Assembly (NCBI GenBank): GCA_902795955.1
Contig: CADBNJ010000127.1
Coordinates: forward strand, 1-6,397
Origin: Oscillospiraceae bacterium
Lineage (GTDB): Bacteria > Bacillota > Clostridia > Saccharofermentanales > Saccharofermentanaceae
Length of the DNA stretch: 6,397 nucleotides
Direction: 5' to 3'
Of this stretch, positions 1 to 5,870 are shown piece after piece. Position 1 is the first letter of the stretch; the number at the start of each line of letters is the position of its first letter. The position numbers were made by a program, and so were the translations under genes. The notes under the pieces are model-generated. The model saw only the letters and a list, made by a program, of their open reading frames with translations. It had not been told where the DNA came from and ran no database searches.

Positions 1-57
1 GTCCCGGCCACTCAAATCACCCCCGTCAAGCCCGCAGCTGTTTGCGAGCGGACTTCC
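1..57. repeat. 57-bp direct repeat, copy 1
   Basis: Bases 1-57 are identical, without a mismatch, to bases 150-206, giving a repeat period of 149 bp. The copy touches the window edge, so the true repeat may extend to the left. On the right it ends at the shared word gacttcc, after which the two copies diverge (gtc versus aca). No gene is recognisable in either copy. The short open frames across it look like by-products of GC-rich noncoding DNA. Confidence 0.9.
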
Positions 58-149
58 GTCACTGTAATGCGCACTTAAATCAGCAGCCCGCAGAGCTCAA
101 TGCCCTGTCCCGGAACTGCTTTGAGCACGAGCGGGCATGCACACCGGTC
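58..149. other. spacer between direct repeats, with an imperfect hairpin (86-136)
   Basis: The spacer contains an interrupted inverted repeat. GCCCGC (86-91) pairs with GCGGGC (131-136), and GCTCAA (95-100) pairs with TTGAGC (121-126). That gives 12 pairs split by a small internal loop, around a 20-base apical loop. The word AGCCCGCAG at 85-93 also occurs in both copies of the direct repeat (29-37 and 178-186), so the spacer is probably a diverged part of the same repeat family. No coding function is seen. Confidence 0.55.
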
Positions 150-302
150 GTCCCGGCCACTCAAATCACCCCCGTCAAGCCCGCAGCTGTTTGCGAGCGG
201 ACTTCCACAGGTTTTTGCGCCGGGACGTGCACCTGAAGGATTTGCTCAGCAAAACGCGGGCGCCAAAACCGAGGACTGAAGCGAGCAAATCTGCTGCGGG
301 CT
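149..302 (-). other. structured noncoding element downstream of metI (nested inverted repeats)
   Basis: Four inverted repeats are visible. A 10-bp perfect pair joins 178-187 and 293-302 (AGCCCGCAGC/GCTGCGGGCT). A 9-bp perfect pair joins 239-247 and 283-291 (GATTTGCTC/GAGCAAATC). A 9-bp perfect pair joins 149-157 and 219-227 (CGTCCCGGC/GCCGGGACG). An 8-bp pair with a 3-base bulge joins 202-212 and 231-238. The first two nest. The 149/219 pair crosses them, so it would be a pseudoknot or an alternative fold. The element begins only a few bases after the metI stop. No run of T follows any stem in the metI direction, so it is not a typical intrinsic terminator. It could be an interspersed repeat, a structured RNA or a 3' end stabiliser. 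The strand is assigned only because the mcc-met operon would transcribe it. Confidence 0.5.
150..206. repeat. 57-bp direct repeat, copy 2
   Basis: This is a perfect second copy of bases 1-57. It contains one arm each of two longer-range inverted repeats (149-157 with 219-227, and 178-187 with 293-302), so the repeat appears to be part of a larger structured element and not a simple tandem satellite. It lies roughly 100 bp downstream of the metI stop codon. Confidence 0.9.
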
Positions 303-305
303 CCT

Positions 306-959
306 TTATGTTTTCCTATGCTTCTTTGACATCCTGATCCCGATCTCCTGAATAAGCATTACCATGATCACCAGAAGCGCCACCGTCGTCCAGAGCACAT
401 CACTCTGATAGCGGTAATAACCGTACTGGAGCGCGATCGCACCGAGACCGCCGCCGCCGATGACACCTGCCATTGCCGAATATCCGAGAACTGTTGCCAC
501 ATTGATCGCACCGCCCTGCAGGAGTGAAGGCATAGCCTCGGGGATCACAAAGTGGATGATCGTGTACATAGGTGATGCTCCCATCGAAGTTGCCGCCTCT
601 ATTATTCCCGGCTGCACTTCACTGAGTGATGACTCCACCATCCTCGCGACTATCGGGATCGCACCTATCGTCAGCGGGACGATGGCCGCCGTCGTGCCGA
701 TCGACTGTCCCACGAGCATTCTCGTGAACGGGATGAGCAGCACGAGCAGAATGAGGAACGGCAGCGATCTCGTGATATTGACTATCGTTCCGATCACGGC
801 ATTGACAACTCTGTTCTCCATTAGTCTTCCCTTGGATGTTGAATAAAGAATGACGCCGAGCGGCATTCCGATGATATATGAGAACAGTGATGCAAAAAAT
901 GTCATCACAAAGGTCTCCCAGATACCCGTCAGGATCGCGTCTCTTATATATTCACTCAT
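306..959 (-). CDS. metI: methionine ABC transporter, permease subunit MetI
   Basis: This is the integral membrane subunit of the MetNI(Q) importer, which moves methionine (and related sulfur amino acids) across the cytoplasmic membrane using ATP hydrolysed by MetN. The 217-residue length is normal for MetI. About five hydrophobic segments can be seen (roughly residues 12-38, 54-78, 86-106, 148-170 and 183-206). The cytoplasmic coupling loop has the permease EAA signature: E121-A122-A123, then G127, continuing to the I-P pair at 139-140. The ATG shares one base with the metN stop (TAATG), and GGAGG lies about 9 bases upstream, inside the metN end, so the two are translationally coupled. It is the last gene of the operon. 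No metQ gene for the binding lipoprotein follows; repeat DNA starts straight after the stop. The MetI family is clear, but the exact substrate is inferred. Confidence 0.93.
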   Translation of the reverse strand: MSEYIRDAILTGIWETFVMTFFASLFSYIIGMPLGVILYSTSKGRLMENRVVNAVIGTIVNITRSLPFLILLVLLIPFTRMLVGQSIGTTAAIVPLTIGAIPIVARMVESSLSEVQPGIIEAATSMGASPMYTIIHFVIPEAMPSLLQGGAINVATVLGYSAMAGVIGGGGLGAIALQYGYYRYQSDVLWTTVALLVIMVMLIQEIGIRMSKKHRKT

Positions 960-1960
960 TATGACTTCACCTCCGATACAGACAGTCCCCCGTCGCGGAA
1001 GAACCTGATTATCGTATCCCTCTCTTTTCTGTCATCCGGCAGTTCCAGGATCATCTGGCCGTATCCGATGCCTCCGACACTTCTTGTATTCGCACTAAGG
1101 ATGTTGACCTTGAGACCTGTTTTCTCCACGAGGTTTGCGATAAAGGGCACGTTTGACTGCGTCCCGTCGAAGACTATTCTTATCAGTTCCCCGTCCGGGT
1201 CAGACGGATCGAAAGGATTGCTCGGGAACACAAGCTTTTTCGCCGCCTTGGACTGAGGGTTGCTGAACACTTCTTTCACGTCGCCGACCTCTGCCAGCGT
1301 TCCGTCGTCTATTATCTCCACGCGGTCGCATATCTTCTCGACCACCGCCATCTCGTGGGTAATGATGATTATTGTCAGCTTTCTCTCCTGATTGATCTTC
1401 TTAAGAAGGTCTAATATCTCGCCGGTGATCTTGGGATCGAGGGCGCTCGTCGCCTCGTCGCAAAGGAGCACTTTGGGGTCAGTTGCCAGTGCCCTCGCGA
1501 TGGCCACCCTCTGTTTCTGGCCGCCTGACAGGCGCGCGGGATACTCGTGCTCCTTGTCCAGGAGACCTACGATCCCGAGCATTTCTCTCGCTTTCGATCT
1601 GCGCTCAGCACGGGGCGTTCCTATGATGCGCAGCGACTGCTCGACATTCTGGATGACGGTCCTCTGGCTGAGGAGATTGAATCCCTGGAAGATCATGGAG
1701 ATCGAGTGCCTGACCCGGCGCAGCTCCGCAGGCTTCAGCTCTGCCAGATCCCTGCCGTAGAAGCTGACGCTGCCTTGCGACACTTCCTCGAGGCGGTTCA
1801 GCGTGCGTACGAGCGTTGACTTGCCCGCGCCGCTCATGCCGATGATGCCGAATATCTCGCCCTCATTCACCTCGAGACTCACGTCTTTCAAGGCGGTGAA
1901 TTCCTTGCCGTCATTCCTGTATGTCTTATAGACATTCTTAAGTTCAAAAACATTTCCCAT
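959..1960 (-). CDS. metN: methionine ABC transporter, ATP-binding subunit MetN
   Basis: This is the cytoplasmic ATPase that powers MetI. Its 333 residues comprise an ABC domain (about 1-240) and a C-terminal NIL (ACT-like) domain (about 255-330). In known MetN proteins the NIL domain binds methionine and shuts off transport when internal methionine is high. Visible motifs are Walker A GMSGAGKST (41-49), Q-loop Q92, signature LSGGQKQR (144-151), Walker B plus catalytic Glu in LLCDEATSALD (165-175) and H-loop H202. The NIL domain separates MetN from generic polar amino acid ATPases. The ATG overlaps the mccA stop by one base (TAATG), and AAAGGA lies upstream within the mccA end. Being downstream of mccB-mccA suggests a role in feeding methionine sulfur into cysteine synthesis, although this family can also carry methionine derivatives. 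Confidence 0.95.
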   Translation of the reverse strand: MGNVFELKNVYKTYRNDGKEFTALKDVSLEVNEGEIFGIIGMSGAGKSTLVRTLNRLEEVSQGSVSFYGRDLAELKPAELRRVRHSISMIFQGFNLLSQRTVIQNVEQSLRIIGTPRAERRSKAREMLGIVGLLDKEHEYPARLSGGQKQRVAIARALATDPKVLLCDEATSALDPKITGEILDLLKKINQERKLTIIIITHEMAVVEKICDRVEIIDDGTLAEVGDVKEVFSNPQSKAAKKLVFPSNPFDPSDPDGELIRIVFDGTQSNVPFIANLVEKTGLKVNILSANTRSVGGIGYGQMILELPDDRKERDTIIRFFRDGGLSVSEVKS

Positions 1961-2874
1961 TAATCGTAGAGTCCTTTGCTCAAATATCTGTCGCCCCTGT
2001 CCGGAAATACCGTTACGATATTCCCCTCATCTATCTCCTCTGCCAGTCTGAGTGATGCCGCCAGAGCCGCACCCGAGGATGATCCGGCGAGGATCCCCTC
2101 GTGCCTTGCAAGCTCTCTCGACGCCTCGAAAGCTTCGTCATCCGTTATCTTTATCACCTTATCCACAAGTGTGATGTCCATCGTATCGGCAATGAAATCA
2201 TTGCCTATTCCCTCTATGTTGTAATCAAAATGCTCTCCCCCTCCGATAGTCGAACCGTACGGATCGGCGAGCACTCCCTTTACGTCCGGCTTCTTCTCCT
2301 TCAGGTACTTTACCGCACCGCTGAACGTTCCGCCGCTCCCGGCACCTGCCACAAAATAATCGATCTTTCCGTCCAGCTGCCTGTAGATCTCAGGCCCCGT
2401 TGTCTCGTAATGTGCAAGGGGATTTGCCGGATTGCGGAACTGCCTGAGCGATACCGCCCCGTCTATCGTCTTCAGTATCTCCTCCGCCTTGCGCTCCGCA
2501 CCGAGCATTCCGTCCTCGCGCGGAGTGTGGATAAGTTCTGCTCCCAGCGCCTTCATGACCTTCTGCTTCTCGACGGAGAATTTCTCGGGCACGGTAAATA
2601 TGACTCTCAGTCCCTGATTAAGCGCAGCAACTGCAATGCCGATACCGGTGTTGCCTGCCGTGGCGTCCACGATCGTGCCGCCTTCCTTCAGGATCCCGCG
2701 GGACTTCGCATCTTCGATCATGTAGACACCGACGCGGTCCTTGACGCTTCCTGCAGGGTTCATAAGTTCAAGCTTTGCATAGATATTAACTCCGGGCTTA
2801 ACGCCCATATGGTTTATCTTGAGTACCGGAGTGTTGCCGATCATTTCCCTGATATCTTCATAAACGTTATTCAT
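1960..2874 (-). CDS. mccA: O-acetylserine-dependent cystathionine beta-synthase MccA (cysteine synthase family)
   Basis: This is a PLP enzyme of fold type II. By similarity to Bacillus MccA (YrhA) it joins homocysteine to O-acetylserine to give cystathionine, the first step of reverse transsulfuration. Numbered from the ATG used here, it shows NPAGSVKDR with PLP lysine K45, TAGNTGIG (72-79), the phosphate loop GAGSGGT (177-183), EGIG (221-224) and GSSSGAA (264-270). The segments PEKFS.EKQ..MKALGA and RYLSK near the C-terminus resemble MccA more than plain CysK. There is no CBS domain tail. The longest frame starts at a GTG at 2883, but AGGGG at 2887-2883 sits 8 bases before the ATG at 2874 and would overlap the GTG, so the 304-residue ATG form is preferred. 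O-acetylserine sulfhydrylase activity cannot be excluded. Confidence 0.9.
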   Translation of the reverse strand: MNNVYEDIREMIGNTPVLKINHMGVKPGVNIYAKLELMNPAGSVKDRVGVYMIEDAKSRGILKEGGTIVDATAGNTGIGIAVAALNQGLRVIFTVPEKFSVEKQKVMKALGAELIHTPREDGMLGAERKAEEILKTIDGAVSLRQFRNPANPLAHYETTGPEIYRQLDGKIDYFVAGAGSGGTFSGAVKYLKEKKPDVKGVLADPYGSTIGGGEHFDYNIEGIGNDFIADTMDITLVDKVIKITDDEAFEASRELARHEGILAGSSSGAALAASLRLAEEIDEGNIVTVFPDRGDRYLSKGLYD

Positions 2875-2882
2875 CTTCGCCA

Positions 2883-2887
2883 CCCCT
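2883..2887 (-). promoter_or_regulatory. ribosome binding site of mccA
   Basis: AGGGG on the minus strand lies directly after the mccB TGA stop and 8 bases before the ATG at 2874. Its last G is the first base of the possible GTG start at 2883. This placement is what favours the shorter mccA product. Confidence 0.65.
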
Positions 2888-4039
2888 TCATTTAGCAGAA
2901 GCTTCTATTGCCTGCTTAAGATCATCAATGATGTCATCCGCATCTTCGATCCCTACGGACAATCTGATGAGTTCATCAACTATTCCGACTCTCTTTCTGA
3001 CATCGGCAGGTATCGCCGCGTGCGTCATCGTCGCAGGGTGGCACACGAGTGACTCCACGCCTCCGAGGCTCTCTGCGAGAGTGACAAGTCTGAGCTTCTC
3101 GAAGAACACCTTGTAGTCATACTTATCATTCAGCACAAAGGATATCATCGCGCCGGCTCCGTCAGCCTGCTTCTTCTGCGTCTCATAGCCCGGGTCGCTC
3201 TCAAGTCCGGGGTAATATACCTTGCTGACATATCCGCTGCCCGCGAGCCACCTCGCGATCTTATCCGCATTCGCCACATGCCTGTCCATGCGTACGCCCA
3301 GCGTCTTGATCCCTCTGATTATCAGAAAGCTGTCCCACGGCGCCAGCACGCCTCCGATCGCGTTCTGCAGATAGTAGAGCCTGTCTGCCAGAGCCTTGTC
3401 CTTTACTACCACAAAACCGGATATCGTGTCGGAGTGGCCGCCCAGGTATTTCGTGCCGCTGTGAACGACGATATCTGCCCCAAGCGTGAGCGGGCGCTGC
3501 AGATATGGCGTGAGAAACGTGTTATCTACTATAACAAGCTTGTTGTGCTTTTTGGCGATCTTAGACACCGCCTCTATATCTGTTATCGTCAGAAGAGGAT
3601 TTGCAGGTGTCTCTATATAGACCGCCTTAACATCATCGTCGATCGCATCTTCAACTGCCTTGAGGTCAGATGTGTTGACGATCTTATATGTGATGTTGAA
3701 ATTCTTAAAGACATTATCAAGTATGCGGAATGTCCCGCCGTAGATATTGTCTGACACGATCAGTTTGTCCCCTGACTTGAACAAGGACAATACCGTATTG
3801 ATGGCGGCAAGTCCCGATGCGAAAGCAAGTCCGTACTCACCTTCCTCCAGGTCAGCGATCAGCTTCTCAAGTGCAGCTCTGGTTGGATTGCCCGTCCTGG
3901 AATACTCCCATCCCCTGTCCTTGCCGAGTCCGTCCTGCTTATATGTCGATGTCTGATAGACCGGCACGTTAACTGCACCTGTCCTCTCGTCACCGTCAAT
4001 ACCGCCGTGTATAAGTAATGAATTCCTGTTTAAGCTCAT
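2888..4039 (-). CDS. mccB: cystathionine gamma-lyase / homocysteine gamma-lyase MccB (Cys/Met metabolism PLP family)
   Basis: This is a fold type I PLP enzyme of the Cys/Met metabolism family. By similarity to Bacillus MccB (YrhB) it cleaves cystathionine to cysteine, 2-oxobutyrate and ammonia, completing homocysteine-to-cysteine conversion with MccA. The 383-residue length is typical. Visible features are YSRTGNPTR (46-54; Y46 and R48 contact PLP phosphate in the family), Y100 stacking on PLP, D172 in VDNTF pairing with the ring nitrogen, the Schiff-base lysine K197 in SGTKYLGGHSD, and AESLGG.ESL followed by ATMTHA near residue 330. It is the first enzyme gene of the operon, behind a 209-base leader. 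An AGAAGG-type ribosome site precedes the ATG. Sequence alone does not fully separate the lyase from cystathionine gamma-synthase, but the adjacent mccA argues for the lyase. Confidence 0.92.
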   Translation of the reverse strand: MSLNRNSLLIHGGIDGDERTGAVNVPVYQTSTYKQDGLGKDRGWEYSRTGNPTRAALEKLIADLEEGEYGLAFASGLAAINTVLSLFKSGDKLIVSDNIYGGTFRILDNVFKNFNITYKIVNTSDLKAVEDAIDDDVKAVYIETPANPLLTITDIEAVSKIAKKHNKLVIVDNTFLTPYLQRPLTLGADIVVHSGTKYLGGHSDTISGFVVVKDKALADRLYYLQNAIGGVLAPWDSFLIIRGIKTLGVRMDRHVANADKIARWLAGSGYVSKVYYPGLESDPGYETQKKQADGAGAMISFVLNDKYDYKVFFEKLRLVTLAESLGGVESLVCHPATMTHAAIPADVRKRVGIVDELIRLSVGIEDADDIIDDLKQAIEASAK

Positions 4040-4089
4040 TTGTAAAAACCTTCTTTCTATCGTTTGGAATTAGTTGTTTAGAATTATTA

Positions 4090-4120
4090 AGGCCCGGAGT
4101 TCATTCATCGCTCCGGGCCT
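4090..4120 (-). terminator. leader hairpin, candidate attenuator terminator before mccB
   Basis: On the minus strand a perfect 10-bp stem forms between AGGCCCGGAG (4120-4111) and CTCCGGGCCT (4099-4090), with an 11-base loop. It is followed by TTAATAATTC, which is T-rich but broken by A, so the U tract is weaker than in a textbook terminator. It lies 22 bases after the leader peptide stop and 50 bases before the mccB ATG. With no other terminator after iscU, it may also limit read-through from the isc operon. The hairpin is certain as sequence; termination is inferred. Confidence 0.65.
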
Positions 4121-4187
4121 GTTGATCGTCATAAACCGTGATTCAGCAACATCGAATCGCATCGAGGCACAATGCCTGACAAGCCCG
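4114..4187 (-). promoter_or_regulatory. candidate antiterminator pairing in the mccB leader
   Basis: Minus-strand CGGGCTTGT (4187-4179), which spans codons 12-14 of the leader peptide, can pair with ACAGGCCCG (4122-4114) over 9 bp with one G-U pair. The second segment includes seven bases of the 5' arm of the terminator stem, so the two folds exclude each other. Between them lies a small hairpin AGGCA/TGCCT (4177-4165). The pairing is seen in the sequence; its role as antiterminator is inferred. Confidence 0.5.
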
Positions 4188-4220
4188 TCTGATATACATT
4201 CGACAACACATGTAACGCAT
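4143..4220 (-). CDS. cysteine-rich leader peptide of the mccB operon (25 residues)
   Basis: A 26-codon open frame (ATG at 4220, TGA at 4145-4143) encodes a 25-residue peptide with six cysteines: C5-C6, C14, C18 and C24-C25. The last pair sits immediately before the stop. The peptide also has five arginines and three methionines. A purine-rich site (GGAAAGGAGAGG, 4239-4228) lies at normal spacing, 7-10 bases before the ATG. The frame begins about 28 bases after the predicted transcription start and ends 22 bases before the GC-rich hairpin. Twenty-four percent cysteine in a short frame placed exactly before a cysteine biosynthesis gene is hard to explain by chance. The likely role is as a translated sensor of Cys-tRNA supply, not as a functional protein. 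It is too short for standard gene callers. I know of no named family for it. Confidence 0.75.
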   Translation of the reverse strand: MRYMCCRMYIRRACQALCLDAIRCC

Positions 4221-4254
4221 TTGTATGCCTCTCCTTTCCTCAATTGCTGGGGAC

Positions 4255-4283
4255 ATTATAATTCCTAATTCCTACTCTGTCAA
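4255..4283 (-). promoter_or_regulatory. sigma-A type promoter of the mccB-mccA-metN-metI operon
   Basis: On the minus strand a perfect TTGACA (4283-4278) is followed after exactly 17 bases by a perfect TATAAT (4260-4255). The start of transcription is expected near 4248. The -35 box lies 7 bases past the iscU stop codon. A full-consensus promoter suggests strong basal initiation that needs repression or attenuation to be controlled; the overlapping Rrf2-type motif and the downstream leader supply candidates for both. Confidence 0.88.
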
Positions 4284-4287
4284 TAGG
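4271..4287. promoter_or_regulatory. candidate IscR/Rrf2 operator over the mccB -35 box
   Basis: CCTACTCTGTCAATAGG (plus strand) has inverted CCTA/TAGG ends and differs at one base from the motif at 5912-5928 in the iscS promoter. It covers the whole -35 hexamer, a repressing position. Extra CCTA (4264-4267) and TAGG (4293-4296) half-sites flank it. Part of the identity comes from the shared TTGACA, but the outer bases also match. Binding is inferred. Confidence 0.6.
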
Positions 4288-4289
4288 TT

Positions 4290-4664
4290 TTATAGGTTAT
4301 GTTCTTCATAATCCTTCAAAGCTGCTTCTATCGCCTCCTGGGCAAGCACAGAGCAGTGCATCTTGTAATCGGGAAGACCGTCCAGCGCCTCTGCCACCGC
4401 CTTGTTCGTAAGCTTGCGCGCTTCCTCAACGGGCTTGCCCTTGATGAGCTCGGTTGCCATTGAACTCGATGCGATCGCACTGCCGCATCCGAAAGTCTCG
4501 AACTTGACATCCTTAACGATGTCGTCCTCTATCTTCAGATACATTTTCATGATGTCACCGCACTTGGCATTGCCCACCGTGCCGACACCGTTGGCATCCT
4601 CGAGAACGCCCACGTTCCTCGGATTTCTGAAGTGATCCATTACTTTCTCGCTGTAAAGTGCCAT
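4290..4664 (-). CDS. iscU: Fe-S cluster scaffold protein IscU/NifU N-terminal type
   Basis: This protein accepts sulfur from IscS and assembles [2Fe-2S]/[4Fe-4S] clusters before passing them to apoproteins in the cytoplasm. Its 124 residues equal the usual single-domain IscU length. The three ligand cysteines are present as C35 in AKCGD (with the conserved D37), C60 in GCGSA and C104 in MHCS, preceded by H103. The N-terminal YSEKVMDHFRNPRNVG is typical. The loop before the last cysteine reads LPDYK where HscA-dependent IscU proteins have LPPVK, in keeping with the absence of hscA/hscB here. A strong AAGGGGG site starts at the iscS stop, and the intergenic gap is 12 bases, so it is co-transcribed with iscS. 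The name nifU would be equally defensible. The mccB promoter begins right after its stop. Confidence 0.94.
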   Translation of the reverse strand: MALYSEKVMDHFRNPRNVGVLEDANGVGTVGNAKCGDIMKMYLKIEDDIVKDVKFETFGCGSAIASSSMATELIKGKPVEEARKLTNKAVAEALDGLPDYKMHCSVLAQEAIEAALKDYEEHNL

Positions 4665-4676
4665 ATGTTATCCCCC

Positions 4677-5861
4677 TTATAAAATGAACTGACCCTTGCC
4701 TGCAACGAGGTCTCTCCATACCGGCGAGAACCCTCTCAGGTATTCAACAACTTCCTTAACCGACTTGATAATGTAGTCGGCATCCTCATCCGTAATGTCC
4801 TCCCCGATCGACAGACGGAGCGAACCGTGCGCCACATCGTGAACCCTGCCGATCGCCAGCAGCACATGGCTCGGATCGAGCGAACCTGATGTGCACGCGC
4901 TTCCCGATGAAGCCGCAATGCCCTTGTCATCAAGGAGCAGGAGCAATGACTCGCCCTCGATCCCCTCGAAACAGAAGTTCACATTGCCCGGCACCCTTCT
5001 CGCCACATCGCCGTTGATCGCAGAATGCGGTATCTCATTGAGTCCGGCGATGATCTTGTCTCTGACAGGCGTGAGCTTTGCCTTGTATTCATCCAGATTC
5101 GCGACCGCCTCCGTCAGCGCGGCAGCCATTGCCGCGATCCCCGGAACATTCTCCGTGCCCGCGCGCCTGCCCTTCTCCTGGGCACCGCCCTCGATCAGGT
5201 TGACGAGCCTTATTCCCTTCTTCGCATAGAGAAAACCCGTTCCCTTCGGTCCGTGGAACTTATGACCGGACGCAGACAGCATGTCGATATTATCCTCTTC
5301 AACATTTACTCTTATATGTCCGACCGCCTGCACCGCATCAGTGTGGAACAGCACGCCGTGCTTCCTGCACACCGCACCGATCTCCCTTACCGGCTGAATT
5401 GTACCGATCTCGTTATTAACATACATCACCGTGACAAGCGCCGTATCCTCGCGGATCGCCTCCTCAACCTGCTCCGGCAGCACAACGCCGTTCTCATGCA
5501 CGTCAAGGAGCGTGATCTCGTATCCCTCCTTCTTAAGCTTGTTAAGTGTATGCAGGACCGCATGATGCTCAAATGCGGTAGAGATAATGTGCTTCTTACC
5601 CTTGGCCGCACCCAGCTTTGCAGCCGTTATTATCGCCTGGTTGTCTGCCTCACTTCCTCCCGAAGTGAACAGTATCTCCTGCGGCTGTGCACCGATCGCT
5701 TCCGCCACATCGGCCCTCGCCTTCTCCAATACTTCCTTTGCCGTCTGCCCGAAAGAATACAGACTGGACGGATTGCCGTACGTATCCTCCATCAGGCTTA
5801 TCATTGTCTTGAGCGACACTTCGCTCATCTTAGTTGTGGCTGCGTTGTCAGCGTAAATCAA
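4677..5861 (-). CDS. iscS: cysteine desulfurase IscS/NifS
   Basis: This PLP enzyme (class V aminotransferase fold) converts cysteine to alanine and transfers the released sulfur, as a persulfide, to IscU and possibly tRNA-modifying enzymes. Of 394 residues, the visible features are DNAATT (5-10), H99 stacking on PLP, D175 and Q178 in TDAVQ, Schiff-base lysine K201 in SGHKFHGPKG, RAGTEN (233-238) and the catalytic cysteine C323 in SSGSACTSG, on a long mobile loop as in group I desulfurases. The start codon is TTG at 5861-5859. AAAGGAG (5877-5871) sits 9 bases upstream, and no in-frame ATG or GTG lies nearby, so the TTG start is well supported. It is the first gene of the isc operon and diverges from iscR. 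Confidence 0.95.
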   Translation of the reverse strand: MIYADNAATTKMSEVSLKTMISLMEDTYGNPSSLYSFGQTAKEVLEKARADVAEAIGAQPQEILFTSGGSEADNQAIITAAKLGAAKGKKHIISTAFEHHAVLHTLNKLKKEGYEITLLDVHENGVVLPEQVEEAIREDTALVTVMYVNNEIGTIQPVREIGAVCRKHGVLFHTDAVQAVGHIRVNVEEDNIDMLSASGHKFHGPKGTGFLYAKKGIRLVNLIEGGAQEKGRRAGTENVPGIAAMAAALTEAVANLDEYKAKLTPVRDKIIAGLNEIPHSAINGDVARRVPGNVNFCFEGIEGESLLLLLDDKGIAASSGSACTSGSLDPSHVLLAIGRVHDVAHGSLRLSIGEDITDEDADYIIKSVKEVVEYLRGFSPVWRDLVAGKGQFIL

Positions 5862-5870
5862 TGTATTAAT

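Noticed and set aside
1..206. CRISPR array
   Set aside because: There are only two copies, a 92-bp spacer, a repeat longer than usual and no cas genes nearby.
1..305. Insertion sequence or transposase remnant
   Set aside because: No transposase frame is present, and terminal repeats with target duplications could not be defined, although a small non-autonomous element remains possible.
293..305. Intrinsic terminator directly after metI
   Set aside because: The GC-rich arm pairs with distant bases (178-187), not locally, and no T run follows on the minus strand.
42..337. Two short plus-strand frames across the repeat region
   Set aside because: They lie in repeat DNA, share translated segments only because the DNA repeats, have no convincing ribosome site, and resemble no family I recognise.
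2101..2895. A 264-codon plus-strand frame opposite mccA
   Set aside because: It is fully antisense to a clear MccA gene with all PLP motifs, and its own translation shows no domain.
4040..4250. T-box or SAM riboswitch in the mccB leader
   Set aside because: No T-box core sequence, specifier-type architecture or S-box conserved elements were seen; the region is instead occupied by the Cys-rich frame and one strong hairpin.
4074..4268. A 64-codon plus-strand frame opposite the mccB leader
   Set aside because: It is antisense to the leader peptide, hairpin and promoter, with no ribosome site or recognisable motif.
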